Shown here: positions 34,453 through 46,160 of the stretch, piece by piece
Position numbering within the stretch: the first letter of the stretch is position 1
Layout: each line of letters starts with the position of its first letter
NCBI GenBank assembly: GCA_034766995.1
Contig: CM068322.1
Span: forward strand, 4,790,589 to 4,854,588
From: Acanthacorydalis orientalis
Lineage: Eukaryota > Arthropoda > Insecta > Megaloptera > Corydalidae
Length of the DNA stretch: 64,000 nt
Reading direction: 5' to 3'
Notes under the pieces: model-generated
The model's input: only the letters and a program-made list of their open reading frames with translations
What the model was told of the DNA's origin: nothing
The model's database searches: none
Translations under genes and position numbers: made by a program

Positions 34453-35627
34453 TTTATCGATTATAATATAGTATGAAAGTAGACTTTAGTTAAGTGATTA
34501 TAGTTTGCAACTAGTGAAATATATGGTATTTATTAATTTAATACAAATGTTTTTATTTCTTTATTATTCTATAAGCACCATATTTTAAATTCTATGTGCA
34601 ACGTCCGATAAGATTCTCAAAATACCATAGCTATTGTCCTTTTTGTAAGGGCCTGAATTTTAATTTTCTAAACGATTACCAGCGGGGAATACTTCAAATC
34701 ATTAAATTTCACTTGCATTTGGACACGAATTAATAGTTTTAAGTTTTTTGTTCTCTAATAGTCTTTTCAATAATTGGATTAAGTTATTTGTAATGAAGAA
34801 TCGGATACTCGAATTATGAACTCATTTTTTGATTCTTCGTTAATATTTTTGTCATCTACCAACAGTAATTTTTTTATAGTTCAATTCGTTAATAACTTTA
34901 TTTATAGTACTTTTGGGAATTTCAGATTCATAAAAAAGTATTATTCTTTCTGTCTTTGATTCTTCCTTGCAAGTATTTTATTATGTTTCAGTTTTTGATA
35001 ATTTTTAATGACAATACTCATCTGAGATAACTTACACGTTTACTTGTACTTTATTCTTGCAGAATTCAATAACAGACTTTACTAAATATAAAAACGTTTT
35101 CAATAAATGACGATATTGTTAATGCTTGATATAGATGCACACTGAATGTACTTTGATAAAACTAGATCAAAGTTTAGTTTTTCCCTATTTTTAAGTTTCA
35201 ATGTTGTACAATGTATGCAAACACATCTTTTAGGAACTGTGCTGAACTTTTCATATTTTTCGTTTAGTTATATCCTATATGTTCTACTTTCTATTATTTT
35301 CGTGATACATACTGTTATCACAAATCATTAGAAGCAATCATCAAATTTATATTTAAATGACGACATCGCGAGTACAAATGGAGTCCTTACAGGTTTAAAA
35401 GTTGTACAGTTGGTTGGGATCATCATTTGGTATACAAAAAACAGCAAATAAATATAAGTTTATTAATTAAGTCCTGTAACTACAAGAGATCGAAGTTTAA
35501 TTAGATGAACGTAAATTTGTAATCCTGATATCAAGTTATCTTTGAGAAAATAAAACAAAATTGTTAGCGATTGATGAATTAGCTAACATTATATTATTGT
35601 AACAGTGTTAATCTGATATGTGAATAT

Positions 35628-35675
<48 letters not shown>

Positions 35676-36100
35676 GATGAATATAGGAACAACTTTCTGT
35701 TAATTTATATTACAGACTTTTATTGAAATATATTATCAGACTTTATCATACTTATAAAAATATAATGACAAATAAGTTATCTAAAAAAATCCGATATTTA
35801 ATCATATCTTAGTAGATAAAGTATCGCATATATATTAAAAGACGATTGAATTATACAAATAGTTCCGAAAATTAATAAGAGTTCATTTTAATATAAAATA
35901 AACATTAGTTTGAGACTGATTTTACTTTTATTTTCATCATTTTTCAAATCTCTAAAGATATATTTTTCATAAAAAAATATGTGGATTTGAAATTTAGATA
36001 AAGTAATATAAAATGAAAAATTCTTAAATTTTGTTACTATGTTTTTATTAAAATTAAAACTCCTTAATAATTATTTGTAATACTATTTATTTCTCTCTCT
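34453..36100. other. AT-rich spacer with possible decayed coding
   Basis: On the minus strand between about 35050 and 34560 short pieces look coding-like, such as ESEIPKSTINKVINELNYKK and EVFPAGNRLEN, but they are interrupted by stops and I cannot assign them. A (TA)n tract lies at 35632-35673. No gene is supported. Confidence 0.3.
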
Positions 36101-36107
36101 TTCTATC

Positions 36108-36183
36108 TATCTATATATATATATATATATATACTCAAATATATTTGAGTATATATACATATACATTAATACCTACATATATA
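36108..36183. repeat. TA-rich tract with a 32-bp perfect palindrome
   Basis: A CTATCTATC/(TA)n run contains a perfect inverted repeat at 36126-36157 centred between 36141 and 36142 (core ACTCAAATATATTTGAGT), able to form a cruciform. Confidence 0.9.
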
Positions 36184-36269
36184 TTTATTTAGAGAATAAT
36201 ATTATTATCGGTATACAATAACATTAGCTTTTCAAATCGTACCTTACATGTTTGTGATTGAACTCCTAT

Positions 36270-36450
36270 GGGAAATTTTCGGAAATTTAGTTAAATGCAT
36301 CACGAATGCACTTCCGTCCATATTATCAGGAGTGTGGCGGCCGTTGTGCAGTTGAATAGCTTGGAGGGTGGAATTAGTGTAAATGTGCACTAATGTGGAA
36401 GTATGGGGTCTCTAACCCCCTTATGTATGTATGTACATGTGCGTGTGGGT
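36270..36450 (+). other. GC-richer island, weakly tRNA-like
   Basis: TAGCTTGGAGGG fits a polymerase III A box at 10 of 12 positions, and GGGGTCTCTAACCCC further on can form a T-arm-like stem but matches the B box poorly. A hairpin ATTAGTG-TAAATGTG-CACTAAT lies between them. It could be an old SINE; evidence is thin. Confidence 0.25.
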
Positions 36451-38580
36451 CTGCGAATATAAATTTAAAAAATAACATGCATAAATGTCATTTACATGTT
36501 CTATATTATATTAACAAATTTAAACATAATAGAAATATTTTTTTATTTTTTGATAGATTTTGTCTTAATCTCATATTATCGGATAATAGAAAATTAAAAA
36601 ATAATTACTTGATAATGGAGTGTAAACGTAGCTCTTTATAACTGATATAATAACAGTAATTTTTGAGTTGAATACGCGACACACTTAAAAGAATTGAATA
36701 CGTAAACTACTGTACTAAAGTTATATTTAAGTAACAGTTGATTGAACAAGTAGTTTACCTAAGTATATGAAAATTACACTTACTAATGCAGTATTACAAT
36801 AAATGTTTTACTAGTGTTAAGTAAGTAGTTTATTTATTGTGACATGTTTAACATGTTTATTTTGTGTGAGACTGCATAAACGTTCTCAATATAAAATTTT
36901 AATCTTAACAGATAATCATATAATGTGACATACGATAAAGATACATTTTAATAATGCGTGTAGATATTTATACGAATCTGTTGGTTTTATTTATATTCTT
37001 CAAATAGAATAGAAAAAATTATTATACTTTTTTATTTATGAAATGATTGAAAAGTATTATGTCCTTAAATTCTATTCAAATATTATTCATTCATTTAATA
37101 ACACTGTTTATACCTTTTTGAAATTACAAAGTATTTAATAAAAACATTTATTCTGTATATTTTACAGTCAACTCCAGATAGTTTTATATTTAATTTGATA
37201 AAATTGGAAAGATCAATGACAAATAAATAAAACAAATAAACTACAAAAACTAACAAAACTTTTTTAAAAAAAATAATCAAAAATGTTTAATAAATTTATT
37301 ATTGATTATTTGTAATTGTTGCTTATGTGAGTTTCGACAACGATTCCATCATCCTTACAGTACTTAAGTATAAAATATTTTCAGAAAATTTCTCAATAGA
37401 TAAGTAGATCAATACATTATTTTGCAAAACTCCAGATAATCTAGTATTGAATCTGGAAAATAATTTTTGATTTACACTATTTCTCTTTTATTAATTAAAT
37501 ATAATTTAATCCATCGAAATATTTTGTTATCAATTCTTATTGAACACAATTTATTTAAGGTACATTTATATGAGATTATATAAAATGTTTTCGAAATCTA
37601 AAAAAATAATCTTTACGAACTCCTATTATACATTAATTTCAATAAATTTTTAGTTAAATCTGTATGTGAAAGTTTTTAAAAAGCACCGTGTTCTAAACTT
37701 TTGCTGCTTTTCAATAATTAATTATCAGTGCTAAATTACCAAACCTTTGCGTCAAAAAATAAATATTGAATTATGCCAATATATTTTATTTCTTTCTAAT
37801 CAATATTTTAAATCATTTTCTGTGGTAATGAAATCAAATCAAGTATTATGAAATAAATCTGTTAAATAAATTACATATTTATGCAATATTCATTAATAAG
37901 TTTATTAATTTGGCAATCAAAGCTTAGATGAATATTGCTTAAAAAAGCTTAGATAATATTGTGAAGATATATATTACAAAATAACAAAAATGAGTGAAAT
38001 AAACGTTATATTCTTCACATTGTTGTGAGAGATGAAAGTGTATTTATTAATTACAATTTGTTATACTGAGTGAATGAATATGTTATACTGTGATTGTGTT
38101 ATACCAACTGAAAATCTGGTTGCATTTATTTTAGAGATTGAATTTTTAGTCTATTCATTGCATATATATATATATTGTCATGTAACGGGTTATTTTTTAT
38201 TCATTAATCAAGAACTAGAAATATATTGATGTACATCTCATTATATATTATATATATATATATATATGTATATACAAATAATAAAAAAATGTTTATTGTC
38301 ATAGAATTAGAATTCAATAACAGTATAGGTAAACATATTTCGGAACAACGTAATAACAAGAAGTATTATGAGAAAAGTAAATTAAATAAAGATCAAATAT
38401 TAAATTCAAAGTGAAACACTGCCATTACTTCATTATTTATTCAGTAAGATTTAATTTTTAAAAATATATTGGAAACAGTATGAAAGTCTTTAGTAGATTT
38501 AAGTTATATTCTATAATTCCATCTATAGATAAAATATGAGATTTAATAGCCTCGTTAAGTTAAACTTGTAGAAAGTTTAT
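36451..38580. other. AT-rich spacer
   Basis: No gene seen. A stretch at about 37270-37345 (TTATTATTGATTATTTGTAA, TTGTTGCTTATGTGAG) may be one arm of the palindromic MITE family. Confidence 0.45.
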
Positions 38581-38588
38581 GCAGTTAT

Positions 38589-39010
38589 ATGGGTAAAAGC
38601 ACCAATATCTTCAAAGAAAGCTTTCGAAGCCATAAATGTTCTGTTACAAGAAATATACGATATCAAATAGGAATTTTGGTAATTGTTGGTGCTTTTTACT
38701 CATTACTTTTGAAACTTAAAAATGGTTTCCGAACAACTTATAATAACCCATGCATAAATAGATACGATATTTTAAAATACTTTTCTTAAAAAATAATATG
38801 AAAGTTGAATCAAATATTGAAGATGGTGAATATAATAATACTTTTCCACCAAATGATGGTAATACCTTTTTACCAAATTTTAAAAATGGAAAGATTACTG
38901 CTCACAGAGTAAGATTTATAGCACTATTTAATGAGTCTATAACTACTGGAGATATAACTTCTAAGATTTTTGGGGGAGTTGGAGATTGGAACCTCATATA
39001 TAAATATTAA
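38589..39010 (+). other. two unassigned adjacent open frames
   Basis: Frames at 38589-38789 (66 codons, begins with a non-ATG start, one hydrophobic stretch GILVIVGAFYSLLL) and 38798-39010 (70 codons, ATG start) lie nine bases apart on the same strand. The second contains KITAHRVRFIALF and TSKIFGGVGDWN, which reads like folded protein rather than random AT-rich translation. I cannot name a family with confidence. They might be exons of a decayed gene or chance frames. Confidence 0.2.
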
Positions 39011-39410
39011 TATTATCCAATATCAATAAAAAAAATTTTGTAAGTCGAGTTACAGATCGACAGAAAATCGTTAGTCATTGGTTAATTTGTACAATAATTG
39101 AAATTTTAACTTAGCTGAAGAAGATAAGTTATACTTTATAATGGAATTTTTAAGTCCCACTCTTCAAGGAAAGCCGCCACACAAATCATGATATATATAT
39201 ATATATATATATATACACTTTTAAAATCAATATTTTTTGACAATCTTGTATTGAATAACTGTGATATATAAATCTTATTGTGGCACTCACTAAAGATTTA
39301 TTATTATATGAATTTTAATTCATTGAACTCTAACAGAATGGAGCTATTTAATATCTTAAGATACTGATCTAGTTTGTATTAATGGTTAGTATAATACGAC
39401 AGCCGGCGTA
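39011..39410. other. spacer
   Basis: AT-rich with (TA)n at 39191-39215; nothing else recognised. Confidence 0.5.
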
Positions 39411-39412
39411 TA

Positions 39413-40615
39413 CGAGGGTAACGTCAAATATTCTTGGTCTATTATGTATGCATATGTGCACGTAATATGATCTGTTCAGTATGTAGATTCATGTCTGTGT
39501 ACCATTCCGTAAGCATTTCAAGGTTATAACTTGATCGGTCGTAAAATGATGGTGGTGAGAGTAAGATATGTTCTTAACAATGTCACAACTAACCATAATT
39601 GAGTATCGTACGGTAATAAGTTCTTCTGACAAAAGAAGAAGTTACACCGCACCAAATAAAAAAACAATTAAATGACTTAACGGGAAATCTTTTCCTTCAT
39701 ACTCCATGGTAAAAGAATGGGCTAAGACATTTCGGATAGAAAAGAAGTAACTGGAAATTACTTCCCCTGGTCGCCCTGTGGAAGTGCTCACGCCTGATTC
39801 TACTACATTTGTCAAAGACCTGATGTTTAGTGACTGGTGGTTTTTTATGACCAATTAGGTATGAATAACGTCAGTTCAAGGTGGGCACCCAAAGTTCTTT
39901 CAGTTGTCCAACACTAAAGTCGAATAGCCTGCGCATGCACATTTTTCAGATTTTGTGAATCAGATCCATATGCACTAATCAAGTTCATTGTAACAGGGTA
40001 TGAAACAATGGTTCTTTACTATGATCCTCGTTATAAAAGAAAATGACGCCGAGTAGGTGAACCACTCCAAGGAAAACCAACGTGTGTCAATGCACAAAAA
40101 AATTTTGACTAGTATTTTTTGGAACTATGAGGGCATTTTATTAATAAAATTTAAGGAGCTAATATATATATAATACCATTGTTAATAGACTATATTATGT
40201 AACAACCATATTACGTAACGATCATAATATTCGCGAAAAATTGCGTGGAAACTAAAAAAAGGAGTAAAATACGCCCGTTCATACCATTACTATTTCTCAA
40301 GCCGTTATTCAGGAGTGTGGCTTCCAAGAACTTGATCGCTCACCGTTCAGTCCAGACATGACCTTTAGCGATTTTTACTTTTTTGGTGATTTGAAAAAAC
40401 ACATGGATAGTTTTCTAATGATGAAAATGTGCTAAAATAATTGGTAATTGACCACTTTTACACGAAATAATCTTTTTATAAGGGTATAGAATTGCTAATT
40501 AAGCGCTGTAAAAATGCATTCAAGTTAAAGGGGATTATATTGAAAAACAGTAAAATTTTGTCTTGTATTTTTTATATTTGTCTTTCTATCCAGACTGAAA
40601 ATATCTAGAATTGCT

Positions 40616-40619
<4 letters not shown>
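39413..40619 (+). mobile_element. old mariner-like element (1207 bp)
   Basis: The left end CGAGGGTAACGTCAAATATT pairs with the right end (reverse complement) TAAGAGCAATTCTAGATATT. Identity over 29 positions including the TA is only 17, but 11 of the 12 differences are transitions, which is what decayed true ends would show. TA borders are 39411-39412 and 40620-40621. A collinear plus-strand transposase remnant fills the element. The right border merges into a (TA)n run. Confidence 0.75.
39580..40553 (+). pseudogene. mariner transposase pseudogene
   Basis: Starts at ATG 39580 (MSQLTIIEYRTVI). N-terminal DNA-binding parts follow as FPSYSMVKEWAKTFRIEKK, PGRPVEVLTPDS and VKDLMFSDWW. The middle gives VQGGHPK in place of SARWVPK, then FFRFCESDPYALI, VTGYETMVLYYDPR (first catalytic Asp changed to Tyr) and RRVGEPLQGKPTCV. 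The C-terminal half reads NTPVHTITISQAVIQECGFQ (second Asp block degraded), FSPDMTFSDFYFFGDLKKH (third Asp kept) and KCIQVKGDYIEKQ with the stop at 40551-40553. There are many stops. The lineage resembles that at 13032-14309 more than the cecropia group. Confidence 0.85.

Positions 40620-40678
<59 letters not shown>
40620..40678. repeat. (TA)n microsatellite at mariner border
   Basis: TA run that starts exactly at the TA target dinucleotide of the element ending at 40619. Confidence 0.95.
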
Positions 40679-40680
<2 letters not shown>

Positions 40681-40974
40681 TCATGGCAATATTTCTATTC
40701 TACATTAGTTTGAAATGTGGATCAGTCGTACGGTGACAGTGTTAAATATATATTATGTATCTATGTATTCTGTACACATTGAAATTCTAGCTCTGATCCC
40801 CAAGAAGAAAACTTATAATTTTGATGCAATTATACTTTTCATTTTTACATAATAATAAGAAATATATTTATTATACAAATTTTATTTGTTACAGAGATTC
40901 AAGGCAATTACATTTGCCTTATATTAAAATGCTGTAAGACTATAAAAATATACAATGATTTATTGAAAAAAATA

Positions 40975-41045
40975 CCTAATTATCGGTTACGAACCTACAA
41001 CTTACTAAATGTAAGTCGCTGAGCCCCTTAGTTATGAATATTCTT
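40975..41045 (-). mobile_element. tRNA-like SINE fragment
   Basis: On the minus strand GGGCTCAGCGAC (41015-41026) resembles an A box and AGGTTCGTAACC (40985-40996) matches the B box GGTTCGANNCC apart from one base. The stem CTTAC-ATTTAGT-GTAAG-like segment between fits an anticodon arm. Acceptor pairing is not evident, so a SINE head or tRNA pseudogene is favoured. Confidence 0.45.
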
Positions 41046-41213
41046 TTCTAAACATTTAATGATTCTATGATGCAACCTGAAAATTACAGTAATCGTATTA
41101 AGACTAAGAGAAAAAATAGTTTAAATTTTAATATTATATGTTCTTTTGTAAAAGAAAATTTTGATTATTTTAAAAGGGAAAGATACAAATATTTTAAGAG
41201 TTATTGATTTTTG

Positions 41214-41259
<46 letters not shown>

Positions 41260-41384
41260 GTATATAAATTTGTGTATACATTTATACACAATAAACATAT
41301 AAATAATAATTTATTCTAGTACGTATAATCCGAAAAGAAATAAATCCGCTTACATTTTCGTTACTTACTTTGATTTATTACTTC

Positions 41385-41441
<57 letters not shown>

Positions 41442-42198
41442 GTGTCTGTATATATAATATGTACACATATATACACATGTATTTAAAATATTTTACTGGA
41501 CATTAATTTATTCATCAGACAAATATCTTTACAAGAAATTTTATAAATTGCTATTAATATTACCAGTAATAAGAACTTTAAGGATAAAGTAAAGATATAT
41601 GTTTGAGAAATTATTAGTCATATACCTATTATTATATAATTATAGTCAAAAGTATTAAATATTAGTATTACATGATATTTGCTTGTTTATCATTGCTAAG
41701 GACCATTAAACGAAGGCGTTTTCTTTCTGGTAAAATATCTTTATCATCTGAACTTTCTTATGCATCATCTTGATTTTTATGCTCTACTTCTTGTGAAAAA
41801 ATCTGTTATATTCTGTTATTCACTTTTAACTAAGGGACCTTTATAAAGTTCGTTGTGTGGGGTAAGCATTTGTGAAGTTCTATCTTAAATTTTGTGTTTC
41901 TTTCAGTGAAAGAATCTGGATTTAAAAAAATAGAACTCTAATTGTTTGGCTGAGTTTATGCATTTCTGTATGCTTTTTAGGGTAAAATTATGACTTTAGC
42001 GCCCCCATGTGTGCTATCGTTCTTTGAATAATTTGGTTTAACTCCGATGCCATTTCCACCAAATTTCCGCAATTCTAATAATAATAAAGTCTAATAATAA
42101 TAATAATACATTCTAATAATAATAAGTATAATAATTAAGTAAAGTAATCGTGTTAGAGCGAATCCGTGTTGTAAGAATTACAAGTTAAACGGGAGTTA

Positions 42199-42253
<55 letters not shown>

Positions 42254-43874
42254 AGGTATAGGTAATGTTCATACACTATCATGTTAGATTTTTACATCCG
42301 TAGAAAAATTTTACTTCGTTAATTATGGATAATTTTGTTGTAAATTTCATTTCATTTAAGTGAATATGAAGAAAGTAATTCTTATTTTTGTATTTATACA
42401 ATGAGAACAAAAGAACATTAGTTTTCAAACTTTTATAAGAATTAGAGTTATTCTTTAGTGAGTGTGCCACAAGCAGCATGAAATAACTAATTTTCCTAAT
42501 ATAAATGCTAATATGATTTGCTCAGATAAAAGTCACTATTATAAATTTAGTGATATTAGACAACTATAGCTTTAGATACGCTCTTCCAAGCAACGGAAAA
42601 ATATTTTTTTCACTGTTCTGTGGAACAAGGTAGAACAAGTATGACAGTATGTGATAAAATTAACAATCTATTGTCTTATATAAACTTATTAATTCTATTA
42701 TATTAACTTTTCAATGAATATTAACAAATAAAAGCTAATTTTCACATCATCATAATTTTTTAAATTTTTGAAATAAACTTTGTTAATTAACTTAAGTAAA
42801 ATATCTAGTTATAAGTAATTACTATTACTTATTTTAATAACTCTTTATATTTTCATTTGAATTAATTTTCCTAAAATGCAAAACGTTTTCATTTTCAATC
42901 ATTAATCCTCTGAAATTTTATAATCATTTATTTCTATATTATTTATATAATTATTGTTTGTTATGAAATCTTTGTAAACTGAAAAGTTTGTATAATATTT
43001 ATTAAGGTAATTATCAGAATAAAGAAATATTACTGCTTCATATTAAAACAACATTTTCAAACATTAAAAATGAACTTTATTGAACGTACAATATCCTTTT
43101 TAAACGAAAAACATTGAAAATATGAGTGGAAATTAAGGTATCGTATATCAGAATATTTCAAAACTGATAAAAAAGTTAAATTGTAAATTAATTAATATAT
43201 CAAATATTATTTTGAAAATTCCGAAACAAACATTCGAACAACATATAATTTCAACAGGATCAGATATTTGTAAACTTTTGAATTATTGTCTGTTTTATCT
43301 GCAGTATACTATAAATATCGACTGGTTGTAAAATTAATTAATAAAATGGAATTATGAATTAATGTTTCAACACATTTATCACAGAAAGCTTGATAAAACC
43401 AGTTGATATTGTTTCGTTGTAACTTTTTTCATCATTTTTTACCAATACAGTGTTAACCGGCACTTATTCTATTGAAAATATTATCATTTGTACAGAAAAT
43501 TTATAGTGTTCTGTTATTAATATTCTATTTTTGTGAAAAATCCATATTCGATTAAAATTTTATCACTGTTTTATATTTCGTGTTATAAATTATATGTTTG
43601 AAAATGCAAATTATTAAACGGTATTAAATTGTGTTTCTTTTTCATATTTCTAAACATTCTGTCGTTATCCAAAAATAATGGTATTGTAAAAAAAATGTTT
43701 TTTAAAGAATATTATTTTTTCACTCTATGATAGGTGATTGCTACTAGCAGTTAGTATGTGAATAAGCCAAATTAAATTATTGAATAAAGTGCGATAATGA
43801 TAAAATAATGATTAGATATATTTTTTAAAAAAATAATCTTTTAAAAATATGATTAGATTGTATTATATATATAT

Positions 43875-43908
<34 letters not shown>

Positions 43909-44367
43909 GTGTATATTTATATATATATATATATATATATATCATTTTTAATTTGTCTCTAAGGGCTTTGAACCGAATGTATGGTTGACAGAATTATTTC
44001 GATATTTTGTCAATATAATATTTAGAACTCAGTTATTAACAAAAACGTTTTAAATTCATCAATCAAACCAAATTTTCTCTACCTATTTCAATAATATCTC
44101 TTCAGACGAATCGTCTATCTTGCTAGAAATTACAATTTAGTTTATAGTACTAATATTCTCAATATATGCAACAAAAAAATCTCTGAGTATATCCTCAAGA
44201 TTTGTGAATCATTTCGAATTTTCAAATTCCAGTGAGATAAATAAAAAAAAAATAAAATAAATAATTTTATTTCTAATTTCGTCAAATAACTGTCAGGAGT
44301 CTATGAAGAAAGAATAAGAGTAAATAGACAAATAATTAAGTATATATTTTTTATAAAAAAACTACAG
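41046..44367. other. AT-rich spacer with microsatellites
   Basis: No gene is supported. (TA)n tracts lie at about 41224-41262, 41387-41434, 42200-42250 and 43863-43942. A TCTAATAATAAT-type trinucleotide array lies at about 42074-42133. On the minus strand near 41700-41960 a broken frame includes SSDDKDILPERKRLRLMVLS, an acidic-then-basic stretch that may be decayed coding of unknown origin. Confidence 0.45.
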
Positions 44368-44371
44368 TTAA

Positions 44372-44572
44372 CCTGTTAGTTGTATCAGCCTATTTTAAAA
44401 GTATGTATCTAAATTGTATCGCAAAAGTGAAGAGATGACGAGTATACTCGTCAAATACAGAATATATGCAGCTGCTATAAAAATGAATTTAATTGTAATG
44501 AAGTGGCATTTGATTTTTTTGAAAAATCAGTAATTTTATTGCTCAAATGCATCTTCATGCACAGCTAACAGG
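44372..44572. mobile_element. piggyBac-type MITE (201 bp)
   Basis: TTAA lies at both borders (44368-44371 and 44573-44576). The ends are inverted: CCTGTTAGTTGT at left and CCTGTTAGCTGT at right. A perfect 18-bp palindrome TGACGAGTATACTCGTCA lies inside at 44436-44453. There is no coding content. TTAA targets plus short C-starting inverted ends indicate mobilisation by a piggyBac-type transposase. Confidence 0.8.
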
Positions 44573-44608
44573 TTAAGAGAAAAGCAGGCACTGTACACAA
44601 AATGCATT

Positions 44609-44732
44609 AAAAGAGTAAAGTAAGAGTATGAAATAAATATAAATAAAAATGATGTTTATTTTAAAGAATATATTCTTATTTTAAAGAGTAAAATAAGAAT
44701 ATGAAATATTTATAAATAAAAATGACGTTTAT
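44609..44732 (+). repeat. tandem duplication of a 47-bp unit, 74-bp period
   Basis: A segment starting AGAGTAAAGTAAGAGTATGA (44611) recurs as AGAGTAAAATAAGAATATGA (44685), each followed by AATAAAAATGA(T/C)GTTTAT. It is a diverged local duplication. Confidence 0.8.
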
Positions 44733-45389
44733 GGACAAAATTAATTAGTAATGTTGAAAAAGATAATTAAAAAAAATGAATGTGATATTTACATTAGTTT
44801 AATTTCAAATGTATTGTTATTACTGATGGTATACATTTTGTTCTTTTCTAATCGGGGAAAGCCCATTTTGTGTGATTTAAATTGTGAGATTTTGAAACAA
44901 CTATAATTTATCCCCGTAAATTTTTATTTTCCGAATCAATTGTCACGTCTAATCAATAAATGAGGCATAAACCTTTGCTTATTATAATCTCTCTTGAACT
45001 GTTTTATGAATTTGAATTTATTTCTGTGTATAGTGTTCGATTTGTGCTAGGAAAATAATAAGTATTACTATAAAGAAATAAAGTTAGTGAAATAAAAACG
45101 AAACCTACGGAAAAAAATATTAATTTATTCATATTCATATTGGATTTATGATATGTAGGTATTTATCCCATATATACTTTATAAGACGACAATACTTCGG
45201 AGTATACGAGATATGAGAATAAGTAGGAGTCGGTACCAATTTTCAATTTACTTTCGTATATCATAGTTCAGATTCACAGTCATAAATAAAATAATTATTT
45301 TGAAAAATTTGAAACTAATATAATTTATTATACATAATTTTTAAGAGATCTTTGTCACTATATCAAATTTAAAATTATTTTATACATAA

Positions 45390-45421
<32 letters not shown>

Positions 45422-45782
45422 TAACCAAAATTGGTATATTACAGTCCGAAGAACTCTCATAAATAATTTTTTTTCATAAAAAATTGAACCTTTATTCTAT
45501 TCAATATTATTGGATAAAAATGCTGGGGTTATTCTTTATTTTAACTTCTTTAAAATTTAGTATAAAATTGTTTTGTTCCTTTATCAAATACTAGAACAAT
45601 CAAGAATAAATCCAATTTAATTCTTATGCCTCCGGATAAAGATGTTTTGTTCAACGAACTCTATTATAAGTTTTGTTTTTCTCATAGGAAATAATTTACA
45701 TCGATTTTTTTATTTTCACCTTGTAATACTACTTACATTTTGTATACGTACAATGTTTGTTATATTCATAAATATACTTTAC

Positions 45783-45790
<8 letters not shown>
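44733..45790. other. AT-rich spacer
   Basis: Nothing recognised; (TA)n at 45402-45421. Confidence 0.5.

Positions 45791-45840
<50 letters not shown>
45791..45840. repeat. (TA)n microsatellite
   Basis: Uninterrupted TA run directly next to the SINE-like island. Confidence 0.95.
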
Positions 45841-45844
<4 letters not shown>

Positions 45845-46160
45845 AAGAACATAGTACAACACGTAGTGATGCCAGTGTACCACAGTCTCATAACAACAAC
45901 TGTGTATAGTGTTCGAGGACAACGTTAGCCCAAGTATATCCTCAGGCTATTTATCCTCAATTCTGCACCATCACCGGGACATGAACCGGTTGTCCTCTGC
46001 GCGGTTACCGTCACCGAAAATCTCACCCGACGTCACCAACATTGATATCACAAAACTACCACCCACTTAGACACGAACTCTCGCCCTGTGGCGTCGACAG
46101 GGTTGATGACCGAACTACTGAGCCACAGTCGACGGTATTATATTCGCACACCAGTGGAGA
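45841..46160 (-). mobile_element. tRNA-derived SINE candidate
   Basis: A GC-rich island of about 300 bp in AT-rich DNA. Reading the minus strand, TGGCTCAGTAGTTCGG (46110-46125) is an excellent polymerase III A box and GAGTTCGTGTCT (46069-46080) a good B box, about 30 bp apart as in tRNA genes. Downstream a second T-arm-like element ACCGGTTCATGTCCCGGT (45973-45990) can form a five-pair stem, hinting at a composite unit. The body continues to a boundary with (TA)n at 45840. A true tRNA gene is unlikely, since no acceptor stem closes. A SINE is favoured. Confidence 0.6.

Noticed and set aside
38798..39010. Assignment to the MBF2/salivary secreted peptide type because of a GGVG motif
   Set aside because: One short motif is not enough to name a family without a profile search.
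40975..41045. Functional tRNA gene
   Set aside because: A and B boxes are visible but no acceptor stem closes and the arms are degenerate; SINE or pseudogene preferred. The same applies to the sites at 11.9 and 46.1 kb.
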